Below, piece after piece: positions 53,964-64,000 of a stretch of 64,000 bases of DNA (its first letter is position 1; every line of letters starts with the position of its first letter). The DNA is from Polychytrium aggregatum (taxonomy: Eukaryota > Chytridiomycota > Chytridiomycetes > Polychytriales), in the NCBI RefSeq assembly GCF_025602895.1, contig NW_026516207.1, positions 62,001 to 126,000 of the forward strand, written 5' to 3'. Both the position numbers and the translations under genes were made by a program. The notes beneath the pieces were generated by a model that was not told where the DNA came from, did no database searches, and saw nothing but the letters and a program-made list of their open reading frames with translations.

Positions 53964-56900
53964 ATGAGCGGAAACGGACACACATTCAGCGGCGGGCAGT
54001 CGATAGGCAAGACCCAGGGCACCGCGCCCCTAACCTTGAGCCTCTCGGGCTTTCCTAACTTTGGGCTCGAAAACCTTGATGGGATTCAGAACCACTATCA
54101 ACCCGTCCGATTCGAACAAATCGCTCCAAACTTTGTCTCGAAGCACGTTCGGACATTCTGCGACGAGTTATGCCGAGAACACCTTTCTAGGAGAAAGACC
54201 GATCTACCGATGGGCAACAGGCGATCTGTCGGTCACAGGAACTCCCTCAGCGACTCTGCCAAAGCAGGGCTGGCGAGCGATCTCTCACCACCCGACCTGC
54301 CGCCGCTCAAGCCGCTCGCCAGAGAAGGCTTTGGCGTTGTCGTTATGGCTGATGTGAGCGGGTATTCCAAGCTCACTTCGATGCTGGCCGAACGCGGGCC
54401 GATGGGAGCTGAGCTCCTCAGCAAAACGATGAAGGGATATCTGGATCAGGTACTCTGCTCGTCCCCAGTATTATCGCACATCGATCGCCGCCCTCGCGTG
54501 GCATTTGAGATCGACTGCTCAGCGCGGCGGTTGGTCGATCACTATCGATTGCTCCTTGCCGCTGAACCCACCGTCAATCGCCCGTATATGTCTGCTTCAT
54601 TGATCCGACATCACGGCGCTGAGGAAGAGGCAGAGCCGAGCCAAGCCTAGCCCAGTCAATCTCCCGAGCTCACCGCTGTGATTGTTTCCTCGGGCTGCTC
54701 CTCGCACGCCTCTCTCGTTGCGCAGATCATTCAAACGGTCCTGACCCATGGAGGTGATATCGTCAAGTTTGCAGGTCAATATCAAACCTGCATTTATCCT
54801 TCGAGTGGGCGTGGGATGATCCATGTCCAACGCAGCCATAGCGTCCCATATCCCAGACTTGTGGAGTGGAAATGATCTCTATTGATCGCGGACACTGTGT
54901 GGCCCGCCTTGGGTGGCAGACCGCATGCTCCTTCTTGCTCATAGTGCTCCATTACTACTGTGAGCGGCTCTCCGACGGTGCCTGTCTGTTTGTATTCCAA
55001 GGCAGTGCAGCTATGCTGGTTCCGTCTCTCATTCTTACTTTCCCTCCTCCAGGCGACGCCGTCATTGTGTACTGGAAAATCGAAGGGCCATGCGACGGAA
55101 CAAATATCTCGCCGAACGACCCGGTCAGCATAGCTCGAGGAGAGCTCGTCGTGAAGGCGTGCTACTGCTGTCTGGACATGCTCAAGAAACTGGGGCGATA
55201 CAAAATCAACATCCCCGGATGCGAGATCGAGGACTTGCAAATCCATTTGGGCATCGGCTCCGGGCAGCTGTACGATGTACATGTCGGTATGACTGACCGA
55301 TGGGAACACTTCATCGCCGGTGAAGCGGTCAACCAACTCAACCATGTTCTGAATGCAGCAAAGCCTGGTGGGTGCATGTGATTGACATTGAAGCGACAGT
55401 GACATTGGACCGACAGCGAGCGATATTGGACCAGCAGCGAGTGACCCTCTCTCTTGCACCAAGCGCAGCATATCATGTCTGGAGGGCTTTGTCTCAAGCA
55501 TCATGCTCGCTTGATTGCGCTCTGGACTCTATACCCCTCTTATCTGGCTCGGCATTCGGCTCACTGACGCAACTCGCCAAACCATCATGCCAGGCGAGCT
55601 GGCTATCTCCCACCAGGCATTCAAGTGGTTCTCGTTGGTGATCGACATAGAAACCATCACCCTTGGGGCCTACAACAAAAAGTACATTCTCCTGAACGGA
55701 CTGGAAAAAGCCCAGCGAAAGATCCCGCCATCAACTCCAACAGAGAATGACGATCTTGCGTTATGGGAGATTGCCAGTGCGGATCTCAATGTCTGTCTCT
55801 ACCAAAAGTTTATGAACGAGTCTGCGCTCTACAAACTTCAAGCCGATATCAACCAATCACGGCTATTTCGCATCGAGTCGGGGCTGAATGAGCTTCTGTC
55901 CCTCTACGAGCTTCGCCAGGTCACGACGGTGTTCATCCGGATCGGCTCTCTGCAGAACTGGAACGGGAAAACATCACTCGCAGATGCCCAGCAAGCCATG
56001 GCAATCGCTCAAACCGCCCTGAAGAAATACGAAGGATCGCTGCGGCAGTTTCACGTCGATGACAAGGGTGCGGTGATGCTGCTCTTCTTTGGGCTGCCAC
56101 CTTTGGCGCACGAAAACGACGCCATAATGGGGCTGAAGACTGGGCTCGAGATTTGCCAGCAGTACAGCTTCCTGTTCTCGGAGTTTTCGATAGGTATAAC
56201 GACAGGAGTGATCTCGATCGGTGGTGTCGGCAATTCCGTCCGGACAGAATATGCACTGGTAAGTGCTGCATGCGTTTGTGTGCCGATGCATCTGACGGCA
56301 TTCATGACGTCGCATTCGCCAACGCATGTGGCGGTGCAGTCGCCAAGTCAAGGACATCTGTCGAATCACTCGCTTTGAATGCCTGTTGGTACTGATGGCA
56401 CTCATGCTTGCGTCGCCGGATCTATCTGTTTTCTCGCGGCCCCACGCCGTACCACCGCCAGATGGGCGATTCCATCAATATGGCCGCTCGGCTCATGTTC
56501 CTCGATGCCGCGAGTGAGTCTATACTCTGTGACGAAAGAACCTACAACCTCACCGAGCGGGCCTTTGTGTTTGATAGTCTCGGAGAAGTCAAGGTCAAAG
56601 GAAAAGACCACCCGATATCGATATTCCGCCCAAAGGAGATCCGACAGGAGGCTGAGGAATCCAATCGCCGCTTTGCCCACGACGACCAATTGGAGATGAT
56701 TGGCAGGTCCAAGGAAAAATCGACCGTCATCGATGCTATTTCTTCAGTAAAGTCTGGAGGCAGTGAGGCGGCCTCCATTGTCGTGATCGAAACAGAAGGC
56801 GGACAAGGTCTATCGACATTTGTGAAATGGTCCAAGCAAGAAATCAAAAAGCGAAAGTGCTTGGCATGGTATGTAAACACAGTATATCCGCACATGACCA

Positions 56901-59900
56901 CAGCATCGACGGCCTCGAGGCGATTCATATCCACGCTTGGCTCCGTTGTTATATCCCTTTGTCCTTTCCCGACGATTCGCCATGCCTTCTTGGCATCCCC
57001 TCGGTCACCAGGAATGCTGGGTGCCTTCTCCTGCTTGTGCCCGACCGATAGTGCGCATTGCTGAAGCTCAATCGATGGCTCGTCGTGGAAAATGCGCTCA
57101 TCATGCAGCCAGCTGGTGTGTGGCTCGAAGCAACACACTAGCACTAAATCACCACGATCTTCTCTCTCCTGGCAATCCTTTCTACTAGTTGCGGTACAGC
57201 CACCGAAGTTGGAAAGGCTGTGCCTTTTTTCGTCTTTGGTGGAATCGTTCGGGACCTCACAGCGATTCTATGCAGTTCCGAGGTCCTAATCGCTCAAAAC
57301 ACGATATCCGCAGACGAAGCCGTCACAAGCAGTGATCCTACCCAGACGACCACGGATAGCATCGCAGAAAGCTCGGTGGATAGCCCTGCAGTGCGCCCAG
57401 ACTTTAGGAAACGACTCCTTCCAAACACGGGATCGTCGAGCTCTATCGATGTTCGCGGCAGCCCGAATATTCCGCTGCTCAAAGCCTTCCGGCGAATCAA
57501 CGACAATTCGCGGAACAGTCTCAGCACGAACATCATAGGGAGCGACGGCTCGGATGAAAATGAAAGGGAGGAGCAACGCCCGCGTCTCGAGTCAAAAGGG
57601 TCGATTGTTGACAACATATCTGCGAGCCAACGATTTCAGAGCGATTACTTTCAGTCCAGGCTGCAAGACATCCTCCGAAGCTGTGGCGAGGATCCGATGC
57701 AGGCCATTCTGTTCAATCAGATCTTCCCCTCCGAGTTCTCTGACATCGAGCCTATGATTCCTCAGATACAGGCCAAGATGCGCATGAACGAGCTGTCGGA
57801 ACTTCTGAAGCGCCTTCTCGTCAAGCTCTCGGTCGTGGGCACGACCGTGCTCGTGATCCACGAAGCGCAGTGGATGGATATGGCTTCATGGGAGCTGATC
57901 TGGAACATTCTCGAGGGCTGCCCCATGATCTCGATCTTTTTCTACTCAAGGCCGGACCGCAACTATGACAACGAGGACACGCGCAACCAATTTCTCAAGC
58001 TCAAGCGGCTCCCGCGCACCGCCCACCGGATCATGCAAGGCCTGAGTATGGAAGAAACCAAGGCTATGGTGATCAGCTGCTGGTCAGGCTTCCGACTCAA
58101 AAACGTCACCCAAACCATTGTCGAGAACATATTCAAGCGGACAGGCGGAAATCCGCTCTTCATTCGCTCGCTGGTCGTGGCGCTGAAGGAATCTGGCCAG
58201 TGGCGCGTCGGCAACAACGGGGAGCTGACTACCAACAGTACCAACTTTGACTTTGAGCAGATCGTCTTCGGCTACGACCTTCAGAGCATCATCATCGCAC
58301 AGTTTGATCGACTGGATCGGAACTATCAGCTGTTTCTCAAGATTGCCTCGGTTCTGGGACAGCGCTTCCTTGCAGACGATGTACTACACTTCATCAGTGA
58401 CATGCCTCGGTTCGCAGACACCTTCGACACACGGTCAAACAACTCGATGATCAAGAGCATCGAAGGGCTGGACAAATATGGCTTTCTTATCAAGGCCGAT
58501 ATCGAGATAGATGGGCTATACTTCCAATTCAAGTCCGCGGTAGTGCGCAAGTGCATTTACCACATGATGGTTCAGAGCCAGCGGCAGCAGCTCCACCTGA
58601 ACATCGCCTCGTACTATGAGAAGCTCCTCAACGAATCCAATCGCCACAAGCTGCTGATTCCGCTGTACGAACACTATGTTGAGGCTGGCTCACAGCAGCG
58701 GCTGAAGAAACTGCGGTATCTCGAGGCCGTGAGCCACTACTACTACGAGAAACATGCCATGAACGACGCCATAAAGCACTACAGCCTCCTGCTCGAGACG
58801 CTTGCCGAGATCGAAAAGGAGACCGGCCTCACCCTCTACAACAACGTCACCCTCGCTACGTGGCACCGGGAGGTGGGCGAGGCGCACATTCTCCGAGACG
58901 AATGGGAGAAGAGCGAGTTCCACTTGCTCCAGAGCCTCAAGCTCGTCAATCACGAGTTTCCAACCGATTCGCTCTGGATGCGCTTTCGGATCTACAAAGC
59001 CCTGGCCAGATGTATGCATACCTACGTCGAAACTGGAAGCGACGCCGTCTCATCAGATGGCATGTGGGGAGGACCATCGGGCCCGAATGGCCGCAGCCGC
59101 TCCAAGAACCTGTACTTTGCGCGTCCTGGCAGTCGAGTCAACAGCATGATCGGCCCATTGAAACGCGAATCGGTCGTGGCAGTTGGGGCAACAGTGTCGG
59201 TTGCAGATACCCACATTGTTCCACGCCTGACAAAGCGGCCGAGCAGGCACACCCGCGACAGTGAGATGGTTCGGAATGCCATCGTCAAGGGTACACCCGC
59301 CGCTGCCCTCAATATTGCCCGGGAAGTTCTGACGATCCTGGGCCAATTGTACTTTCGGGGCGAAAAGTTCCGGCAGTATCAGTATGCTGTACTGACGGGA
59401 CTCAATCTGTGCACTCAATTTCCGAAAGACATCGTCTACGGTCAGCTGTTGGCTCAGGTGGCATTCATTTACTGGATCCGCGACCGGCGGAAAGTGCTCA
59501 CGCTCCGGCATCTCGAAGCTGCCGACTTTAGCGACTCCCACACCAACATCTACTCGACCTCGCAAATATCATCGCACGTGGCCATCACCCTTTTCATCAT
59601 GGGGCTATGGGAGCCTGCCATCAACCGCTCGGAATACCTATACGAGCTTGGGCTCATCACGGGCGACATGATGGCCCGCGAAGGATCGCTGCGGATTCGA
59701 GGACTAATCTACTACTACCAGGGCCCACGCCACCTCTCGTCCAGTCTCTCGAGGGATCTTTATGCGATTTCGAACCAGGAAGAGTACTGGATCGGCAAGT
59801 TCTGGGGATGTGTTTTGATCATCTCGAATCTGCTCTCTCAATACGGCTCCAATGAGGAGCTTCAAGACATTATCTCCTCCTTCCAGAGCGTCTGGAATAC

Positions 59901-60468
59901 TGGGCCTGAATTCTGGACCAGCAGTGCCGTTCTGCAGATCATCCGCTTTGGAATCTTGACCGAGGCCGACATCCGCTTCGGCGTTGGGTTCTCGCCCGTG
60001 TCCACGGCAAAGGAGATTGAGCGACTGGTCAGCCAACTCAAACCCCACGATTGGAGCGCTGTCCACGGAATCATCCACATCCTGAACGCATTCTTCTCCG
60101 CCTATGACAACGGGTCCATCAACGACTCGGCCAGCAAGCGATCGGTAGAGAAGGTGTGCGCCATGGTTGAGCGAGCCCTCAAGCGCATGAAAGCCATGGT
60201 TTTGGCAGACATGCTGCGCCAGTTATGGAAAGGGTTTCGATGTCTGTGCGGCGGGAAGACCGGACTGGCGGTGGCCGCCTGGAAGAAAGCTTTGCAGCAG
60301 AAAGACAGCGAGATGGTAGGTTATTACCAAGCGCAGCTGCACTGGAAGCTCTCCAAGTACTCGGTCACCGACAAAAACTACGAGATATCGTATCATTCCG
60401 AGGAAGCGCGGCGGCTGTTTCGCAAGATCGGGGCAGTCTATGAGCTAGAAAAGATCGCCTTGAATTGA
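53964..60468 (+). CDS. Soluble-adenylyl-cyclase-like protein (two class III cyclase domains plus a large AAA/NTPase region)
   Basis: This 1733-aa protein has exons 53964-54449, 54726-54774, 55053-55367, 55594-56258, 56462-56868 and 57189-60468, phases agreeing. C1 starts with GFGVVVMADVSGYSKLTSML (metal Asp130) and continues KFAGDAVIVYW (second Asp, 180) and WEHFIAGEAVNQLNHV, as in sAC/ADCY10. C2 (about 430-590) has TTVFIRIGSL, where the first metal Asp is absent, FHVDDKGAVMLLFFGLPPLA and MGDSINMAARLM, as expected of the non-catalytic partner domain. The following NTPase has a P-loop-like IETEGGQGLSTF without the usual Lys, then ISIFFYSRPD and LPRTAHRIMQGLSMEETKAM. A long helical, TPR-like C-terminus follows (VSHYYYEKHAMNDAIKHYSL). 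It should be a soluble cAMP-producing enzyme. Bicarbonate regulation is only an inference from the family. Confidence 0.88.
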
Positions 60469-60849
60469 GTGCGATGACGGGCAATCTATTCATCGCTCTG
60501 CTCGATGAGTGCGTGGTTAAGAATCAAATGCGTTCAAGCGACCCCTGTGCAGCTGTTGGAGCACCGCTTCTCCGCTGCAAAAGTCAACCGGGGTCCTGGG
60601 CCCACCGAACGCACTTGATGCTCGATAGCCGATATCGCGTAAGCTCTGAGGATCGCCGACCAATGTTGTCCGTGTGGATAATGGCGCACACTCAAGCGAT
60701 GTATTCGTGCTCATGTATCAATCACCAACATATATGTACAATACACGCTGGCGACCACGCTATTGGGGCCATGACGCGCCTGGAGGCCATGATGTCCTGC
60801 TTGTGTATCGCAATTTGCTCATCATGAGCATCCGTTGATCAAAATCCGG
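60469..60849. other. Convergent intergenic region
   Basis: These 381 bases lie between the stop codons of the cyclase gene (+) and the EARK-repeat gene (-). No gene or repeat was recognised. Confidence 0.6.
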
Positions 60850-63800
60850 TCACTTCTTCTTAAATATCTTTCCGAATTTGTTGCTTTCGTCTCTGTGGAT
60901 GCTCAAGTGACTGAGAAACACCGAATCGAGGGCTGGACTGTTGATGAAGCCTACAGACGGTTTGGTTGGACAGAGAGTATGGTTTGTCAGAAAGTATTGG
61001 CGATTTGTTTCCGGCATCACAAATGTGGCTTCGCCCAGTCGGAATGAGCAGCGCAAGTCTGGGATTGCAACAGAAACTTACTCTTGATCAGCGTGACTGC
61101 GGCATCGACTGGATCGCGATCACACTGTAGCATGACTGCTCATGGTCGGAATGAAACGACATTCAGTATAAGCTCGGAGACAAGTGCTGCAATGGATCCA
61201 TCGATGCTCCTTTGGGAGGGATGTATTTTGTTTGTCACACTCGATTCTCACTGTGGGTTTCCCGATTACCCCGATATCCATTTCGTACCTGGGTTATCTG
61301 CGTACTGGTTGCGAACGATAATTTGTGCAGCACGGGAGCAAAAGTCATTGTCGACACAAACAATGTTGCTTAGCGTCTTGAAGTTCGCGTCGCTAAAGAT
61401 GTTGTTGACGCTCAGCTCATTGAACGGCGTTGCTAACAGCCACATGTCCGATCGTATGTAGGCCAAGAGTTAGTGCATAGGGTTCAGCCCAGAGTCGTGC
61501 ATTTGATTCTTGCTGGTGTCTTTCCACTCTCATACGGCCCACCTTTGATCTCAAAAGGCTTTGCGACACAATCAAGAACAGGCTTCATGTATCTCTCGAT
61601 GAGCTTGGTGGCCGAGCTGCCCTCGAACTTGTCGACAAGGAATATGACCTTCTTCTTCATAAAATATGGATTCAGGTCTATCGGTGATGTGAAGATGTGT
61701 CAGATGCTGTCTACGGTCATTTGGCGGATCTTGACTCACGAATTGTCTCTACTTAACAATGCGTACCTCCTCCGTAGGCCAAGCGAATCAAGTTGTCGGC
61801 CCAGATTGATGCCTCCATCTCAGAGGCCATCTGAAACTGTACATCTTTGAACTTTGAGCCATCTTGCCCACTTTCACGAGAAGTACAAGCGTAGAAAACG
61901 ACATCGCTCTTGGTCTGCTTTGCGGAGATGATCTTATACATGGGAATCGGGAAGAAGTAGGCTGGGGACTTTCCTGCATTGGTTATGGTTATGGCATGCG
62001 GCGTGAAATGGAATTAGACGCTCCGCATCGCCTGATGGCAGTCGACTCAGCATCATTCTCCATCGCAGCAATCAAGTCTGGGCTTTCGTTGCGGCACCGT
62101 ACACCGCAATAGTCCTCGAATGATCATCAGCGCACTGAAACAGAACCCTTTCCTGACCTTTTCCGGATTCGATGCATGTCAGCTCCATGTTTTCGATGGC
62201 AACATCGCACTTGGTTCCTTTGCCAAACTGAACCTTGGCCTTGAGTTGATCCTGTCAAAGTACATGTTTAGAGCATGCCAAAGCCTAGATGAACTCGAGA
62301 TAAACACCAACCTCCAGTTGTCTGTTGCCAGGAAGCTGTGTTTGAGCAACCGACACGGAGCTTGCAAGCTCGGAAACGGACTCGCGAGCTCTTGGCTGAT
62401 TCAGAGAGTCTCTTGATTTGTTATCCTTCTTTTTAAACAAGTCGCCGATGGACTTCTTGCGCTCACTTTTCTCCTTGGAGAGAGAGGCAACTGATTCCTC
62501 GGTTTTTGAATGTGCAAGCTTTCCCGTGGACTCGGACGGATTGATAGGAGGCCCATGACCACCTTTCTCGATGTTTTGCATGTCAAAGGCGTTGACAAAC
62601 CGACCACGATCAAGAACAGCGGGTTGATCTCGCTCTTCGCTTGAGATGTCAGCTGCGTTGGTATCAGCAGCTGCAGCGACATTGGAAATCGGCTGACTGG
62701 ATTGTTGGTCTGGTTCGGGAGGCGAGCTGATCTTTGTTCGCTTGCTTTGCTCAGCAGTGTATGCAGATGCCAGTACCGGCTGGACCGACGTTGATTCTCC
62801 GGCTTCTTCGATTTTTCTTGCCTCGTTGGCTCTATTTACCGATTCGGCTTTGTTAATTTGGTCGAGACGCTTTGCCTCTTCGACCCGCTTTGTCTCCTCA
62901 ACTTTCCTGACTTCTTCAACCTTCTTTGCTTCCTCGGCTTTTCTCAGCTGCTCGGCATTCCTGGCTTCTTCGGCCTTCTTTGCTTCCTCGGCTCTCTTGG
63001 CTTCTTGGGCTTTCTTGGATTCCTCGGCTTTCCTGGTTTCTTCGGCTTTCTTGGCTTCTTCGGCTTTCCGGACAACCTCGGCTTTGGCAAGCTCCTCAGC
63101 TTTTCGTGCTTCTTCAATCTTTCTTGTTTCTTCAGCCCTTCTTGCTTCTTCAATCTTTCTTGCTTCGTCAGCCCTTCGTGCTTCTTCAATCTTTCGTGCT
63201 TCGTCAGCCCTTCTGGCTTCTTGGGCTTTGGCCAATTCCTCGGCCCTCTTGGCTTCCTCGACCTTCCTGGCTTCCTCAACTTTCCTGGCTTCCTCGGCTT
63301 TTCTAGCTTCTTCGGCTTTCTTGGCTTCTTCAGCCCTTCTTGCTTCTTCAATCTTTCTTGCTTCGTCAGCCCTTCGTGCTTCTTCCACCTTTCTAGCTTC
63401 TTCGGATTTTCTTAGTTGCTCGGCTTTGGCTAGCTCCTCGGCCCTCTTGGCTTCCTCGACCTTCCTGGCTTCCTCAACTTTCCTGGCTTCCTCGGCTTTT
63501 CTAGCTTCTTCAATCTTTCTGGCTTCCTCAACCTTCCTGGCTTCCTCGACTTTCTTTGATTCCTCGGCTTTTCTAGCTTCTTCAATCTTTCGTGCTTCGT
63601 CAGCCCTTCTGGCTTCTTGGGCTTTGGCCAATTCCTCGGCCCTCTTGGCTTCCTCGGTCTTCCTGGCTTCCTCGGCTTTCTTAAGTTCCTCGGTCCTCTG
63701 TGCTTCTTGAGCCTTCCTGGCCTCGTCAGCTTCCTTGGCAACTTGTTCTCTCTTAAAACGATCAACGACCTCTTGATCGACTTCGTTTTCTTCTGCTACA

Positions 63801-64000
63801 GCCTGTATTTCAGCGTCCCCCGATCGCAGTCCACCCATCGAGTAATCCTGGTCAGCACCGAGGGCCTGTTTGGAAATCGATGGTGCCTTGGAATCATCGT
63901 CAGTACGATCAACTTCGCTCTTGCCCTTTTTCTTGAATATCTTCTTGACCTTTCCTGCCAAGGAGCCGTGGGACTTTGTGCTCTTGATGGATCGGGTGTC
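60850..64000 (-). CDS. EARK-repeat coiled-coil protein with a PH-like C-terminal region (5' partial)
   Basis: The protein part in view is 843 aa plus stop. Exons (minus strand) are 64000-62312 (continuing outside), 62251-62158, 61973-61767, 61677-61543, 61432-61289, 61135-61082 and 61058-60850, phases agreeing. It starts with a basic region (GKVKKIFKKKGKSEVDRTDD), then about 300 residues of KAEEARKVEEARK-type repeats predicted as a single charged helix or coiled coil. A Ser/Lys-rich linker follows, then a PH-like segment with FFPIPMYKIISAKQTKSDVV and ASEMEASIWADNLIRLAYGG. The next segment, KKKVIFLVDKFEGSSATKLI with KPVLDCVAKPFEIK, resembles the start of a diacylglycerol/sphingosine-kinase domain but lacks its NPxxG and GGDG motifs. 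I do not recognise the family; a degenerate lipid-kinase-like scaffold is one possibility. Confidence 0.75.
62826..63735 (-). repeat. Coding repeat tract encoding K/R-A-E-E-A-R-K units
   Basis: Over 900 bases of imperfect 15-24 base repeats (TTCCTGGCTTCCTCGGCTTT-like on the plus strand) encode the charged EARK helix. The antisense strand is also open throughout because of the repeat composition. Confidence 0.9.

Noticed and set aside
62742-63710. 322-codon plus-strand Ser/Leu/Phe-rich open frame
   Set aside because: It is the antisense of the EARK repeat tract; the repeat composition leaves all frames free of stops.

Overview
The window is nuclear DNA of a GC-rich, intron-bearing fungus, most likely a zoosporic (chytrid-type) lineage. 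It carries short GT-AG introns (about 50 to 600 nt, donors mostly GTAAGT, GTGAGT or GTACGC). Its gene content mixes typical fungal genes (TORC2 subunit HbrB, fungal amino-acid permease, fungal bHLH-zipper factor) with genes usually lost in Dikarya (spastin, Trax, a soluble-adenylyl-cyclase-like protein, a FERM protein) and a Fanzor nuclease. The species is not identified. Coding exons were joined by hand from frame, splice-site phase and family homology. For every complete multi-exon model the summed coding length is a multiple of three.

Layout. 1-7.8 kb: the 3' end of an amino-acid permease (+), then HbrB (-) and a bHLH-ZIP transcription factor (-). 9.4-18.7 kb: one 26-exon separase gene (-). 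19-29.4 kb: adenylosuccinate lyase (-), an orphan low-complexity protein (+), the RNA-binding-type nuclease partner Trax (+), and two paralogous small proteins (19.2 kb + and 26.3 kb -) that bracket ADSL and the orphan gene. 30-35.5 kb: an MRP-type ABC transporter (+).

35.9-39.3 kb: the standout region, a 3.4 kb element bounded by imperfect 18-bp inverted repeats. It contains a Fanzor (eukaryotic TnpB-like, RNA-guided nuclease family) gene with all catalytic motifs but one apparent frameshift. A both-ends-truncated DD34E Tc1/mariner-type transposase lies beside it on the same strand.

39.8-49.7 kb: spastin (+), phosphopantothenate-cysteine ligase (+, with a GC-AG intron), a YecM-family protein (-), ribosomal protein eL8 (+) and mitochondrial uL30m (+). 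50-60.5 kb: a FERM-domain protein (-) and a soluble-adenylyl-cyclase-like protein (+) share one divergent promoter. 60.9-64 kb: the 3' part of a gene (-) encoding a very long charged EARK-repeat coiled coil and a PH-like tail.

The genes are independent housekeeping and regulatory loci, not a cluster. Links between them are limited: separase and spastin serve mitosis and microtubules, HbrB belongs to TORC2, the cyclase serves cAMP signalling, and ADSL and PPCS serve purine and CoA synthesis. No tRNA, rRNA or CRISPR array was seen.
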